A program made the position numbers and the translations under genes. Shown piece by piece: positions 26,901 to 39,530 of a stretch of DNA of 64,000 bases (position 1 is its first letter; each line of letters opens with the position of its first letter). The stretch is from Phycomyces nitens (lineage: Eukaryota; Mucoromycota; Mucoromycetes; Mucorales; Phycomycetaceae): NCBI GenBank assembly GCA_022702545.1, contig JAHRBC010000003.1, positions 2,852,001-2,916,000 of the forward strand, given 5' to 3'. Under the pieces are notes generated by a model. It saw only the letters and a program-made list of their open reading frames with translations. It searched no databases and was not told the origin of the DNA.

Positions 26901-27517
26901 ATCAAGAAACGCTGCAATGTGATAAAATACTGGGTGCAAGTGGCCGACCGCTGCAGACATTTGAATAACTTTAATACGTGCATGGCTATCCTGTCTGCAT
27001 TCGACAATAGTGCAGTGGGCCGCCTTAAGCGTACCTGGGAAATGGTGGGCACGCGCACCCACCAGATCCTCTCCTCGATACGAAAGCTAATGGGTGCAAA
27101 TCGAAATTTTAACCAGTACAGAATCCTCATTCGATCAAGTAATCCCCCCTGTATTCCTTTCCTTGGAATCTACTTGCAAGATCTAACCTTTATTGAAGAC
27201 GGAAACCCGACCTTCCTAAAGTCTACAAAGGATATGATCAACTTTGCCAAACAGACCATGATTGCCGAGGTTGTTCAAGAGATTCGACAGTACCAATTGG
27301 TGCCCTACCAATTCAAGCCTGTAGATGAGATCCAGGCATTTATTCGGGCAAGTTTAAAGAACAGTCGAGACGAAGAGCAATTGTATGAAGAGAGTCTAAG
27401 GCTTGAGCCAAAGTAAGTAAAAATATTCTGATGGCTTGGATGTTTAATTGAGTCTATTTTAGGGAACGAGAAGATGAAAAGATTACAAGGCTCTTGCAGG
27501 AATCCGGATTCCTGTAA
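23988..27517 (+). CDS. SH3-domain Ras guanine nucleotide exchange factor (Cdc25-type)
   Basis: Predicted 1069 aa. Five exons: 23988-24130, 24181-24280, 24370-24687, 24819-27412, 27463-27517; phases close. Residues about 8-66 are an SH3 domain (ALYDFDSTEVGSLNFRKGD, then WWDGW, then RGWFPSHYV). The Ser-rich region around 90-170 includes a degenerate WW-like stretch (LTPHWTEHEDNRYF). RasGEF_N spans about 645-790 (GGTLKALIVLLTMHNYLD) and the catalytic RasGEF domain about 820-1040, with the VADRCRHLNNFNTCMAILSA and PFLGIYLQDLTFIEDGNP motifs. It should load Ras with GTP at the plasma membrane upstream of adenylate cyclase or MAPK signalling. The short last exon is needed because the donor sits two bases before an in-frame TAA; it adds a charged tail ending in GFL. 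Confidence 0.95.
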
Positions 27518-27677
27518 TAAAAAAAGGACAATATTGCAGTTGTATTGTTTTGTAAATATTTATCAACAATACACGCCATCTGCTATACTTGGCCAAAGGA
27601 TACTTTCATAAAAAACAAAATAAAATAAAATAAAAACGAAATATGTATATGTATAAACTTTACAGAATAAAAAGAGC

Positions 27678-28799
27678 CTATGCGTCGTTGCCATGGCTAA
27701 AGACGTGCAAGACCCAGTCCAATGTGTCAGAGCCTGTGTTCCATCGTACTCCAAACACATTTGGAGTACTGCTTGAGGTATTTATCGAGTTTTGGGCCCG
27801 TATCTCGGCAATTGTCCTGAGATGAGGGTGGCGATAGGGCTGTCGATGGTCAACGTGTATTCGCGTTTCAGATAATGGAGTGGCCATTGCACGTGAAACT
27901 GGCTCTCCAGATTTATGATTTCGCTTGGTGACAAGGGTGCGCCTCTCGAGGCATCTCAGGATACTCTCTGTCAATGGGTCCTGGTGCCGTCTAATGCATT
28001 GATACTCGCGACCCACCCGTTCAACTTCACTGCTTAGTTTCTGGTGGTGACATGGGCTTACTAGACATTTCTCTTCTTCCATGCATTGCTGTCGCTGCAA
28101 AAGTAGCTTTTGCTGAGTTCTTGTGATTGTTGGCCGGGCATGGTTTGAATGAGGCTTGGTGCGTGCCGGACCATGAGTGTCCCGGTGAGCCACAAACTGT
28201 GATCTCAGAGGCTCTTGTCGCTCTGGCAAGGGTTTAGAGATGTCTTGGTTGACTGGAGAAGACTGACTCTTCACTACAAGGGTGGAAACAGCATTAAAGA
28301 TCTGTTCCACAGGCGCAGCAAGAGTCATGTGTGACAAGACTATCGGGTTGGTGCGGTGTGATGTCTTTTGGACATCCTCCAGCTCTTTCCTTTCCAGTGG
28401 TAAGCTAGTGCTGTAGTCCTCATACCCAGGTGCTTTGGGTTTTACATTGGCTTTTGGTGCTGAATAGGGAGTCAGGGTTGCCAGACTCTTTTTATCAAAT
28501 GGCAATCGTCGTAGGGACCTTTGGGATTGCGATCTTCGCATGGCTGGCCGGGGTTCGTCCGGCTCAAAGTCTGCCTCGCTGTCTGTATGGGCCACATTGA
28601 GCCTTGAGATGGGTGCTAATTTTGTAACGTGGACTCGGCTGGTTGATCTTCGCTTGACATGGTGTCGCATGGGCTTCTTGAGTGTGGCTGGTGAAGGTGG
28701 GGTGGAGGAATGATGAACGGATGGAGTGTCATCACCAACGACAAATTTTGTCTTTTTGCTGTCCTTCTCCTGCCCTTCTCTTTGATTAAGTTCGACCAT
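27678..28799 (-). CDS. TCO89-like TORC1 subunit candidate
   Basis: Single-exon gene, 373 aa from the first ATG (28799); the frame runs open further upstream but only without an ATG. It is Ser/Pro/Arg/His-rich and largely disordered. Two short conserved-looking islands are seen: KLAPISRLNVAHTDSE near residue 60 and ITRTQQKLLLQRQQ near residue 228. The T-R-T-Q-Q-K-L-x-L-Q-R motif is the one I associate with fungal TCO89-family subunits of the TORC1 kinase complex at the vacuole. The rest is too divergent to compare by eye, so the call rests mainly on this motif. It converges on the RasGEF gene, with 160 bp between the stops. Confidence 0.6.
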   Translation of the reverse strand: MVELNQREGQEKDSKKTKFVVGDDTPSVHHSSTPPSPATLKKPMRHHVKRRSTSRVHVTKLAPISRLNVAHTDSEADFEPDEPRPAMRRSQSQRSLRRLPFDKKSLATLTPYSAPKANVKPKAPGYEDYSTSLPLERKELEDVQKTSHRTNPIVLSHMTLAAPVEQIFNAVSTLVVKSQSSPVNQDISKPLPERQEPLRSQFVAHRDTHGPARTKPHSNHARPTITRTQQKLLLQRQQCMEEEKCLVSPCHHQKLSSEVERVGREYQCIRRHQDPLTESILRCLERRTLVTKRNHKSGEPVSRAMATPLSETRIHVDHRQPYRHPHLRTIAEIRAQNSINTSSSTPNVFGVRWNTGSDTLDWVLHVFSHGNDA

Positions 28800-30348
28800 C
28801 AAAAGGAAGTTGTTGTGGGTAAAGAAAGAAAAACGTGCCTTGAGATTCCTGTTTGAAACCAAAGAACACTTGAAGTTCCGCCTGTACACTTGATCTGGGT
28901 GTGGTTGTAAATGCAATAAGGATTACATCTTAAATTTGCCTTGAGGTCTATTTAACTGCTTAATTATAGCTCGCTTTTAAAAGCAAGGCTTGGAGTGCTA
29001 TTATCAGTACTTCTTTGATCGTTATTGCTACTCTCCATCACCAAGATCGGATTTTAGGCTGCGAAAAGGTCGGCATTATTGACTGCTCATTTTCATCTCA
29101 GCGCAATATTCACCACAAGTCAATAATACTAACAATGATAATACTTTTGGGGGTTTCAATACTAGCTGTCATCCCACAGAAACGGCTGGCCAGTTCAGCA
29201 CAGGCCCAAGTTTAGAATGCAATGCAGTATAATAGCGTGCTATTTACACACTCGTACAACCTGTGTTTACTAGTGGGAAAATAAAGCGATTTTCATTAAA
29301 TGGCCTGAATTGGCCGTACATCTGCAAACATTACTAAAAACAGTAACAATTCCCTGTGTCTCTTTTGGATCACTTGATTCAGTCCATGTAGCCAATCCAA
29401 TGCTGTATTTGCAGACCCATAACAATTATGCAAGCATTTTTTAATTCTAAAAAAGGCAAATACAAAGCACAGCTCTTTATAGAGCAATCTCAGAAGCCAA
29501 TCATAGCAGAGGCAATTTGGTGTGAATAGAAATTCCCAACTCAATTCTACATTCAAAACTACCATGCCCACAGTAAAGAGCTGCATAACATCCACACATA
29601 TACTTTTTTTTGAGACTCATATCATTCTCTTCCCTTGCTTCAATAATTTGGAAACATACCTGTCTATTACGAGGGAATGATCTTTTTACTTTCTAACAAA
29701 AAAGGACAATAATAATGGCAGTCACTCCATGGATCTCTCTTGGGCCATCTTTCTAGATAATGGACTCATATTCGCAGAATTCTTCAATACAATAGCTATA
29801 CCTTGGTCACTAGATGTTTTTTTTAAAGAAAAAAAAAGAGGTTATAGCCAGACTCTTTTATTTACTCTATACACACATGCCTGCAATTGGCAGGAATACA
29901 CCATTGTTACAATTGATTGAGTCAATTAACCTCTAATTTGAATATTACAAAGTATCAAGTTCATTATAAAATCTTGCTATTCACTCTTTAATGGTACGGT
30001 TGCCATGCTGAAACATATAAAATTGACAGGCGAATGAATAGTTGGCATTCTAATTAGTCTAGTTTCTATTTTATTTATTTTTTTGAATATGAAGATTAGT
30101 AAAGTTTATCCATCTGGGCAAATATTTTAATTCCAATCTTTTTTTTATTGATCAATTGGGTCACAAAGAAGGCCTGTTTAACCGAATAATCAATTCCCAG
30201 GATCTATTTTCTACCAAGGCTACCATTATATCTCAGGGTTTATTCAAGCGTAAGAATATCATCAAAAAGGCAGACTCGATCATTTATAAATTTACTTGTT
30301 GTATACTGAAAATATGACTTTGAGAGGTATATTGGGATTTGTTATTGC
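28800..30348. other. Intergenic, 1.5 kb
   Basis: AT-rich DNA upstream of the TCO89-like gene and downstream of TBCE. A 12-bp perfect palindrome GCTTTTAAAAGC lies at about 28973-28984. A 99-codon minus-strand open frame (29296-29595) is Leu/Phe/Cys-rich with no family and is probably chance. Confidence 0.5.
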
Positions 30349-32597
30349 CTAGGGATTTTCAATAACAATAATCTCGTCTCCTTCAGAGATGCCATAAAAC
30401 TTTAGGTCTCTCATATCATCAGAAATGTCCATGACCATGATATTATCTCCCTCGGGGTTGGTGTGCAAGAGAAAGATGGCCTGACGCTCTGCTGGGATTT
30501 GCAATAGTTTCTGAATTACTCGACGAGCATTTCTGACCAGCATAGTTAGCAGCACTCGTTTCTCGATAGACTTGATTGGAGCAGGAAGATCTTTTCGATC
30601 AGTGATGCCCAAGAGTTTCTCGGATGAAATAGAAAGTCTAGTGAGCTTGACACCTAGAATGTGACATGGGATTATTAACCATTTGATTTGTCAAACACCA
30701 TAAAATAACATACCAACAAGTCTGTCCTTGAGCATTTTAGGAAAGCCTCCATCGGACGCCTTGACTCCAAGGTCCGGCTCACCATGAACTAGCCAATCCA
30801 TGTTAGGCACAATTGTTTATACGGTCGTGTTTTGATACTTACTTTTACACAGCTCCTTATAACGAGGGTGGATATTGGCGATTTCGTCGTGGGTCTTGCC
30901 ATCCTTTGTACAGTGTTTTAAATAGAAGCGCTCCATATCACTCTTTTCTCTTCCGGTCATCTATCATATTGCACTGTTAGGTATTCTTGATGTACTATAA
31001 TAGATCAGTAAATATATATGGCCTTACTGTATTTCCATTGATCATGGCAAGACCGCCTACTCTTCCAACCACCTGGAAGAACACGTCCTCGACATCCATG
31101 CCTAGAAATACAAAATGTCGAAATTAATTACTTTATCCTTAAACCCCATTCTTTATCTTGCCTGTGAAAATGGGGTTCCTGTTACAGCGCAATTTTGTCA
31201 GAGAAGGAAAAGCATTTAATGCATTGATGCTTTCCCAGTTGTCGACTAGATTGGAGTCGATCCGAAGGAAATTCAATGTCATGAACTGGTTGGAAGAACA
31301 AGGCTTGATAGTGGTGAATTTGTTTTCATTAAGAAACATCATTTCCAAGCTAGTTGGCACAAACGGATTTGAATATCATGGCTGTTTTATATTTCTGATA
31401 CCTAAAAGATCATTTACCTTGGAAGAGCAGCCAATTGAAGAACTTCGTCCCAGTTATCAAGTTCATTTAGTTCCAGGTTGAGCCATTTTAGTTTTTGGAA
31501 CATGGGTTTGTGTGTGTTGTCTATGCCTCTGAGGTTTGTAATCTTATTGTTTCCAAGCTGGAGATCTTCTAGATTGGTAATCAAAGGTTCGATACGCAGA
31601 ATATCTTCCCAAGAGACACCCGAATTATTCAGCCCCAGAGTAGTCAGGTTGGTAAAAGGAGATTGTGCTTCACGGTAGAGAGAATTGATGTCGGTGGGCA
31701 GGGAAGCAAGCCGAGAGTTACTATTACAGCCAATTGAATCATTAATGGTTGTTGGCATTAGAGGTTGCTTACTTTAAGCGTAATAAACGAAGGTTGGGTA
31801 ATTGGTATACAATATCAGCAATCGTGTTCCAATCCCTTAGTAAATTTCGAGAGAGATCAACATCCTCAATTGCTTAATTAATTAATTTTTTATTTTTTAA
31901 AAAAAAGAACAGGTTAGGATTCAAATAAAGAGGTTATTACTGCCATCATCTTACCAAGCTTGGCTTCTTTGATGATTCCAGGTTCACCAGCAGAAGATAT
32001 ACACAATTCTGCCAGACCCACTACTGTAATGTTCTCAAAATTACTACAAGGCAAATGTAGAGCATTAGGTATCAATCATGCACAAAATTCAACGAGCTTA
32101 AACTACCTCTGGGTACGTTGAACTTTATCGAATCCTACAGTTTCAACCTCGATACTTTTATTTCCACCGAGATATAGAAGCCCAACATCTTCCTCATGCA
32201 CATAAAGTCCTTTTCCAGTCGTATCGTCTAGATATTTATCCTTTAGTGCCTCTAAAAACGTTGTTCCTGTGATCACTTTTTCTGGGTGGTAACGAACAAA
32301 GGAGCCCGCAGTCGGTGAGCTATGACATATTGGATACAATGGGTCTTAGCCTTATTTCTCTTTCTAGAAATGAGATTAATCTGATTAGATAGAAAGAGGT
32401 GCTTGCCTGCACTCAAAATAACGAATGCCTCCATGACTGCCGTCATGTTTTCCTCGACTGGGATCATCCCACTCTACTCCTAGCCATTGTCCTGTAGATT
32501 TTGCAACAGTGCCAATGTAACGAATAGTAGCGCGATCAAGTTTAACTTGAATCCGATCGCCTACTTTCAAGGTACCAGGAATGGTTTGTAAAGACAT
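30349..32597 (-). CDS. TBCE: Tubulin-folding cofactor E (TBCE/Pac2-like)
   Basis: Alpha-tubulin chaperone of the tubulin-heterodimer assembly pathway; predicted 551 aa (human about 527). Ten exons: 32407-32597, 32107-32319, 31955-32043, 31773-31872, 31418-31720, 31162-31349, 31028-31101, 30843-30960, 30714-30788, 30349-30653; every phase closes. Residues 8-75 are a CAP-Gly domain (WLGVEWDDPSRGKHDG, then PTAGSFVR). Leucine-rich repeats fill about 150-390 (LTTLGLNNSGVSW, LEDLQLGNNKITNL, LKWLNLELNELDNW). A ubiquitin-like domain closes the protein from about 470. All three parts of the family are present, so the gene looks functional. Introns 1 and 6 use GC donors. It heads a run of four minus-strand genes. 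Confidence 0.95.
31102..31161 (-). other. GC-AG intron 6 of TBCE
   Basis: On the minus strand the donor reads CACAG|GCAAGA and the acceptor TTCTAG. The join gives IFTGMDVEDVFF in frame. Length 60 nt. Confidence 0.83.
32320..32406 (-). other. GC-AG intron 1 of TBCE
   Basis: On the minus strand the donor reads TGCAG|GCAAGC and the acceptor CATAG. The join gives ECSSPTAGSFVR, completing the CAP-Gly domain. Length 87 nt. Confidence 0.85.
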
Positions 32598-33342
32598 TTA
32601 ATATGGCTCCAGTCAGATTTTGATAGCTCAGCTCTGATTTCACATAATTTATACATGAATATATAATATGGGCAGCAGAATACTGAGGTGTAGATAGCAA
32701 AAATGCTATATACACTTTTAGACGTCACTCAAACAGAGCACATTGGAAAAATCAGAATTCAAAGCTCTTTTGTATTTAATATTGTCAATAGCTTTGGATC
32801 TAATTGGTATGCAATTAGTGCAAGTCAATCTGACCGTTAGATCTACATGATTGGGCGTGATTTACCATATAAACCCAATCGATGGTATAAGGTTGAGTTT
32901 TGGTAGTTTGTTTTAGAGGACTGGTGTGAGTACAGAGCTGGGTTAAAAATTCGGTTTTAGATTGTTGATTATGTTTTGCCATGGCAACAAACAAGTCAAA
33001 AAAAAACTTATGAGTCAAACCCAAGACTATAAACATACGATGTTTTAGACTCAGGTTAGATCAATTAGATAATAAGGCCACGGTATCCAAACTACCCACA
33101 AACATGAACTAAGTAATGGACATCTTTGTTTGCTTTAATACAAATGCGTTGGCAATGTTTATAAAGTCCAAAAGAGAGAATCTGTGATGTATATATTATT
33201 TTTAAATCTGTATTTATTTGTTGGTGTCTTTGGCTCTTGCGAATATACCAAGATATGCGCCAGCTATTAAAAGTAAGGAGGGTGTGGTTTTAAGATTTGA
33301 AATGAAGATGATATTTGGGATGAAGTTTTTTTTTTTGGTTTT
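32598..33342. other. Intergenic, 745 bp
   Basis: TBCE promoter and FAD2 3' region. A T-tract at about 33327-33336 just past the FAD2 stop is the only landmark. No gene seen. Confidence 0.5.
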
Positions 33343-34615
33343 TTAATTCTTGAAGAAACGAACATCACCATCGTCTTCAATAAATCTACACTGAGTCCAT
33401 GAGTTGGCCAATGCCTTGGCAATTGGGGTAGGATCATAGTGGTAGTGCTTGCCGAGAGCCTTCTTGATGTGCTCAGTGGCCTCCTCACCGTGGTAGTGGG
33501 GCATGGTGGAGAAAAAGTGGTGGGCAACGTGGGTGTCAGAGATGTGGTGGTGGAAGTGGTTCAAGAGGAAGCCATAGGAGCGGTCAATGGTCAAGGCAGC
33601 ACCACGCTGGAAGTTCCAGGCCTTGGCGGTGTAGTGAGGAAGGGTAGGGTCGGTGTGCTGGAGGTAGGTGATAAGGACGAGCCAGCCGTTGACGAAGAAG
33701 TAGGGGATGACATAGTACTTGATGACAGCGAGCGAACCAAAGACCTGACCAGCGTAAGCCAAACCACTAATGACAGCAAAGAGAGCAGCAGTAGACTGCA
33801 TGACTTCCGAGAACTGGTCTTTCTCAAAGATGTAGCAGTTGGGGTTAAAGTGAGAGGACCAGCCGGTCTTGCCGGGCTGACCAGTAACATCGACCAAAAG
33901 GTAGTAGATCCATCCAAAAGACAACATCTTGAACATTCCGAACAACATGGCAATGGGAGACTCGTCAAAGGCAGTGTGGGGACCATCGAGCTCGGGGTCC
34001 TGATCGCGAGGGGGAAGACCACGCTCGGAACGAGTCTTGGGGACAAAGACCTGAAAGAGATGGGTTAATACAGGTCATGGTTGTGTTAAAAGTGCTTACC
34101 ATGTCTCTGGTCAAATGGCCGGTTGCCTTGTGGTGCTTGGAGTGAGAGAACTTCCATGAGTAGTAAGGGACAAGGAGAAGACTGTGGAGGACCATTCCGG
34201 CGCCATCGTTGATAGCCTAATGATTGGTTAGTTTGGGTTGGCATGGCAACAAATAATAATAATTATTATTATTTACCTTTGAAGGACTAAAGGCCTGGTG
34301 GCCGCACTCATGGCCAATAACCCATATACCTGTGCCCACAATACCCTGAGCAACCCAATAGGCAGACCAGAGGAGGTAACGGAGAGGAGTGGATGACAAG
34401 GTGTCGATCCAGCTTGCTCCATATGCCAGCAATGCAATGAAGAAGAAATCGTGGAGAACATAGGTGAATGAACGGAAGGTATCACGACGGAAACAGTGGG
34501 CCGGAATAGCGTCACGGATCTCCTTGATTGTAAACTCTGGAACCTCCCATCCTTTAGCGATTGCTTCGTCCATGACAAGGTCTGTCTTTGCCTCGGGACT
34601 GTTCTGCTGAGCCAT
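33343..34615 (-). CDS. FAD2: Delta-12 fatty acid desaturase (oleate to linoleate)
   Basis: ER membrane di-iron desaturase inserting the second double bond into oleoyl chains; predicted 387 aa, typical for the family. Three exons: 34277-34615, 34100-34216, 33343-34050; phases close. The three His boxes are intact: HECGH (about 104-108), HSKHH (138-142) and HVAHH (326-330). Hydrophobic pairs of membrane segments lie between them. The N-terminal [20 protein letters not shown] is the conserved delta-12 block. Codons are markedly GC-rich and biased (GTC, ACC, AAG), unlike flanking genes, as expected for a highly expressed lipid gene. Intron 1 contains an AAT/ATT repeat. Delta-12 rather than omega-3 activity is inferred from overall similarity. 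Confidence 0.95.
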
Positions 34616-34822
34616 GTCAGATAAAGAAGTTGAACGGCAGAGAGTAGGGAAGAAAAGGGAAGAAGAAAGATTGGCCAAAAGTTGCGTTTATAAGTCAAGA
34701 AAAAAAAAGAGCCGCTAAAAAAAAGGAGGGGTAGGGGGCAGTGACCAATAAGCCATTCTCTTTATGAGCGGCAAATAAAATATGATCCCCAAATGTTGAA
34801 CATAAGCGTCCTTTCAAGCTTG

Positions 34823-35625
34823 CTACTTTCGCTTGGTACGAGTAGTACTTCTGCTTGTCCCTCTGGCAGTCCTTCTTCCAGACCTCTTTCCTATGGGTTC
34901 AGGCGTCACTTCCGACTTGCGCACCCCACGCGAGCTTCTCTTTTTGCCTATAAAGATAATAAACAAAAACGCCCTCTCAAACAACAGCCTACCTTCTTCA
35001 GGCTCAGGTGTTGACGCCGCCGATTCAGCAACAGATGCTGCTGGAGACTCCTCTCGCTTGCTAGTCCTCGTTCTCTTTGCTGGAGGGGAAGATGGCTCCT
35101 CATAGCCAGACTGATCGTCCTGGCGGTGCTCTGATATCAATTGCTCATAGTCATCCAGAGGTAATGAGAATTCATTCAAAACCTCTTGTCGCTTATCATC
35201 ATCTTCCTCTTCCTCGTCCTCCTCCTCCTGCATGGTTACCATTAAACATGTGCATGATTACCAGCCTATCATCTGCCTACCAGCTCATCTAGGGCCTCCA
35301 TGCCGTAATAATCACCAAGGCGATCCCATATCTGCTTGATAGTACATGGCACTTGACTCTGTTGGTTAAATAGCCTTCGTACGCTCATGATCCGAAAGTG
35401 CTTGTGCATTCCTGCGTCTATCTTGAGCCAAAACAGGTCGCTTTAGGTTTGCATAAACATACCCACCGGTTTGCATCGTGCAATTGCATTCAACAGAGCC
35501 AATTCCATTGTAGCATCCCATTCCTTTGGTTCTGCATCCTTTAGCACATTTTCTGCTTCTGTCCATTCATTCTTGGCTGTGGGTGCTATTGGCTGTTCCT
35601 GTGCCTCAATCTTGATGTCTGCCAT
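34823..35625 (-). CDS. EAF7: NuA4 histone acetyltransferase subunit EAF7 / MRGBP-like
   Basis: Predicted 217 aa. Four exons: 35463-35625, 35281-35411, 34993-35227, 34823-34947; phases close. The first 98 residues are the conserved CT20/EAF7 domain: EWDATMELALLNAIARCKPV, then GMHKHFRIMSVRR, then TIKQIWDRLGDYYGMEALDE. The tail is first acidic (poly Glu/Asp), then Lys/Arg/Ser-rich with nuclear-localisation-like clusters (PPAKRTRTSKR). Family role: subunit of the TINTIN module of NuA4, acting in transcription through chromatin. The start ATG is the first in frame; the frame runs open upstream without another ATG. The gene lies 208 bp upstream of FAD2 on the same strand. Confidence 0.92.
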
Positions 35626-36177
35626 GACTTTGCCTTGCACCGACCTTTTGCCTTGTGACAAAACCTCCAAACGTATGGACGGTCACACTCGGAGGTAATT
35701 GAAAATATTTTTTTTTCTCTTTTTCTTTGGGTTCCCTTTATCCGACAATTAAATCACCGAAATCAAAAACAAAAACCGAGAAATCTGCCATTTACCATTA
35801 AAATATTAAGCAACAGGGCTAGACTTTTATTGGTCAATTTATAGAATTTGTTTCAGGGCTATAATTCGTACTTTGGCCAATAAAAAGGGACCATAAAAAG
35901 AATAAGTCTTGGGCTATAGTCTTGGGACTTTATATATATAAAATCCCATGCAATTTGCCTAGAGACATATGAAAGTATATTTATATGTAGAGTTTGACAA
36001 TGGATCGCTTTAGTGTTTATTGAGAGTTACACGGCAGAGGATGAATCAAAAAGCATTTGAAAATTTAAACTGACCATGGCAATCTATCCACATCTTTTGC
36101 CTCCAATCGCTTAAACAATTTCAATATACATCTTGCAATGATCACCGAATCAATAAATGGCTTATTTGGCAAGATTT
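35626..36177. other. Intergenic, 552 bp
   Basis: EAF7 promoter side and GST-like 3' side. It holds a T-tract (about 35707-35724) and a TA run (about 35933-35941). No gene seen. Confidence 0.5.
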
Positions 36178-37216
36178 CTAAGCTGGTCGAACAATAAACC
36201 CAACCAGAGGAAAGTGATTAAACATATTTCCATACTCTTCAGTCTCCCGCTCAATCACAATCTCTTGACTGGTCAATTGCACAAGAGTGCCTACAACAGG
36301 AACCTTTCCAAGGTCCAACGGTGTCACGGAGACCAGCATGCCGGCCTTGAGGGGTGTGTTTCCAACAACTTTGCCCGCAAACACTGTCTCGTTTCTGGAT
36401 ATCTCCAATGCATCTTTCTCGGAAAGCATCTGTCGCTTTTCTCCCAGTTTATCCTCGACCACTTTGAGAAAGCGTTTTTGATGTTCCACCAGGCAAGGGA
36501 ATCTTTCATTAGCCCAATCCTCCCCAAGGAACTCCAATGCAAAATAGACACACATCCCGAAATGGAAGTCGGCCAAGGACGGTGTGGCGGTATCCAGGAA
36601 CCATTCCTTTCCAGCCTTGTTGCTTCGTAGCAATTCATCGGCAATTTCTAGCTGTGCCTGTGTCTCGATGGCCAGATAGGGTGCATCGGCAATTGCGTCT
36701 TCTTTGCTACTAAAATTAAAATAAGCAGCACGGTCCTTGTATAGAGTCTCGGGGATATTGGTAGAAGCAGAAAACTGGGGAAGAATCGAGTACATTAGGC
36801 CATTACCAGCCCATAGCTCGAGAGACTTGCATAGACCTTGGCTTGGTAATCCAGAGCGAGTGGCTGGGTAAAAGGAAGGCTCAGGGTATCTAAAGAGGAC
36901 CAGATCAACCAATAGTCTTGAACATCACTTATATTACCTTTTCTCCAATTCTTCCAAAATTATCTTGGTGTCACAGTAGACATGATTGTCGATCTGGAGA
37001 ATAGGTGTCTTGCGGTAACCACCGTCAAGCGGTCTACGGAGAGGCCGAGGTTCAGCCACGGCAACCTCGACTGTCTTGTAGTCAACATTCTTGTAGTTTA
37101 AAGCCCACGCGACTCTGAATGAATACGGAGATCCCTTGGACCAGTGCTTGAGAGTAATGCACTTTAGTAACTGGTTGATATGCAGTGAGTCTTACCAGAA
37201 TAACAGAGTAAGTCAT
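36178..37216 (-). CDS. Glutathione S-transferase-like protein
   Basis: Predicted 313 aa. Three exons: 37196-37216, 36938-37146, 36178-36889; phases close. The first exon encodes only seven residues (MTYSVIL). It is supported because splicing a 49-nt intron with an ACTAA branch-like site gives the typical thioredoxin-fold start LHWSKGSPYSFRVAWALNYK. The N-domain ends with TPILQIDNHVYCDTKIILEE, where the cis-Pro before I-L-Q is the glutathione-contact position. The C-terminal helical domain follows, with TPSLADFHFGMCVYFALEFL. The last about 80 residues extend beyond a usual GST and have a beta-rich look (GMLVSVTPLDLGKVPVVGTL). Substrate unknown. Confidence 0.85.
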
Positions 37217-39366
37217 TGTCAAAGAAGATGAATAATGTCAATTGAAAAATAGTTAAAATGCCTTTTATACTAATTAGCTTTCAATCCCAAAAAAAAAACA
37301 CACGGATTATTACAAGTTATTTCTTAATAAACCTAGAATACTCTTTAATGAGAGCAGAAAATAAAGTGTGGGTCAAGAGCCTCTATTTGGATACCTGACA
37401 AGTCTTTGTCCTAGTCAAATACTACATTATGACATATCCCTTTAGACTTTAGGATTCAATTGGTTCGATTATTTTGCAGATAATTAAAGTTTTTAATCTA
37501 TAAAACCAAAAGTTGGCCAGAATTCTATTTGTATTCATTTCTGATCAGTTAAAAGAATATATTCTTTACACACTGTTGGTTAAGGTCTGAACTTTTAAGC
37601 ATATCAAAATAAAACTGGGTAGATATACAGCTTGGCTCAACAAGTGTTTGCTTTAAATATGAATTTAACAGGATTTATAATATATTCACATTCTGTCAAT
37701 TATTGCTTAACCAAGGCAATTCTGCATTTCTTTAACAAACAGTTCGACCCCTTTCTGGAATGAATCGATCATTTGTATAGTATATAAATTTTTGTAGCCA
37801 CAGATTGCTGATACGATTGAAACGATGTCGCGTAGTTTAGATTAAAGGTACTACAGAAAATATAAAAAAAAAATAAGGAGATGTATAATAATGACTCCAA
37901 ATATAAAAAAAGTATCCATAAAATAAACATAGTTATTATGTTTCAGCTATCACTATAAAACCAGTAGAAAACCAAAGTGTCATATACCTCCTCTCTGATC
38001 AACAATGCAGTCGCATCGAAGCTAAACAAGTTGACTTTATCTTTTTAGGAGGTGTTGTGTAATTCAGTTTGTGCCATGCTACCAAAAATAAAAAATGTGT
38101 CAGATGCTAAGCAATTTGCAAAGAGATCGAGAAAAAGAAAACAGGATTATTACTTTCATTCTAGAAACTAAAAAAAGAAAGCGCGAAGCCAATTGAGAAC
38201 CGTTTCAATAATGATTAATTTGAATGACAAGAATAATAGAAAAAATGACAGATTTGGGTCTATAAGGTGAATTCAACAGAATCAATTATGATTACTTAGC
38301 CAAACTATACTTGCAGGTTTTAATACACTCGAGTACGCCAAGACCAGCCTTGCTCACACACATTTATATCTAACAAGAACATGGTAAACTTTGCAGTTAT
38401 TGAGAATAATATTTCAAGATTATTACTTGAAAAATTATAAAGGCGTTTATGCTTTATTATCTAGGTTATAATAGTGAACGACCTAAAATAATTTATCCAC
38501 TAGTCAGCACTTTTTAGGTAAAAAAAAATTCTCTGGACATTACTAATCAGTTTTTTTTTAATTCTTTTGGGGAATTACATATATGTATCTTTGTAAATAG
38601 TTTGGGACAAATGAGAGCGTATTAAATATTCAAACCGTTTGATTTACACTATAATATTCCCGATCAATGATAGCAAAAGGAGGATCATACAATCAACAGC
38701 TTTTGATAATTCTCTGTATAATTCTTAAAAATTATAGATTATATACTAGGCTTAATAGGCCAAGTCCCAATATTTGGTTATTTGCTTATAATCCATGTTA
38801 AACGTGTGGGTATACTATTGCGCACAACTTTTTGTGCCATTCTTGGACTGTATATAAATAGCTAATTGGAAATATCTGATATATGATAATAGTCCCAATG
38901 TAAAGTATCGTAAATATAGCAGCATTTCTTTTTCTGTTGATTAAATTATTTTAAACAAACTTTTCTTAAAAAGAAGTTACAGAATGTTCATGTAGTCCAA
39001 GTATATTGTATTCCATGAGCTCAAAAAATGGTGCGCAAAAGTCAATTATACTAGTTTTATTTGACGTTTAATACCGTCTTACATTGTTTATTGATTGTAG
39101 GCATAAATTTACTCATGAATACACGCTTGTTGGTCTACATAAATTCGAGTTTAATAAAGAGTTTAGAGACGTGTTTTTTTTGGAGTTATTTGGCGTAAAT
39201 TACTTGAGAATCTCCAAGTTGGCAATGTAGATATGGACAATGATTCTGGTCCTGGTTTCTACGCAAGTGAATAAATTTATCTGATTTTTTATTCAAATAT
39301 TTAATATGATAGTTCTCGTGTCCAACAATGGTATAGAGTAACATAACCTTTATTCCATTTGTTATA
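37217..39366. other. AT-rich gene desert, 2.15 kb
   Basis: No gene recognised on either strand. An 81-codon minus-strand open frame at 39186-39431 reaches into the start of the duplicated block; it looks protein-like but belongs to no family I know and is cut short in copy 1. Confidence 0.5.
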
Positions 39367-39530
39367 CAGTCGCAAGTACTTGGATCCAGTACAGCTGATG
39401 AAAATTGATTTAAATACGTGTTCATTTTCAATAATCATATACTTATAAATAAATTTCTACAAATATTATACTCTGTAAAATAAAAGTTGAATGTATATTT
39501 TTAATAACGTTTGAAAGAAAAATGGATTCT

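Noticed and set aside
27678..28916. Longer N-terminus for the TCO89-like gene
   Set aside because: The extra 39 codons begin at TTG, not ATG; the first ATG is at 28799.
33439..34068. 209-codon plus-strand open frame across FAD2
   Set aside because: Antisense shadow of the biased, GC-rich FAD2 exon; composition (Gly/Val/Asp-rich) mirrors its codons and no family fits.
37217..39366. Search for tRNA, 5S rRNA or other RNA genes in the desert
   Set aside because: No B-box-like GGTTCGA context with a foldable cloverleaf or 5S-like block was found; visual search is not exhaustive.
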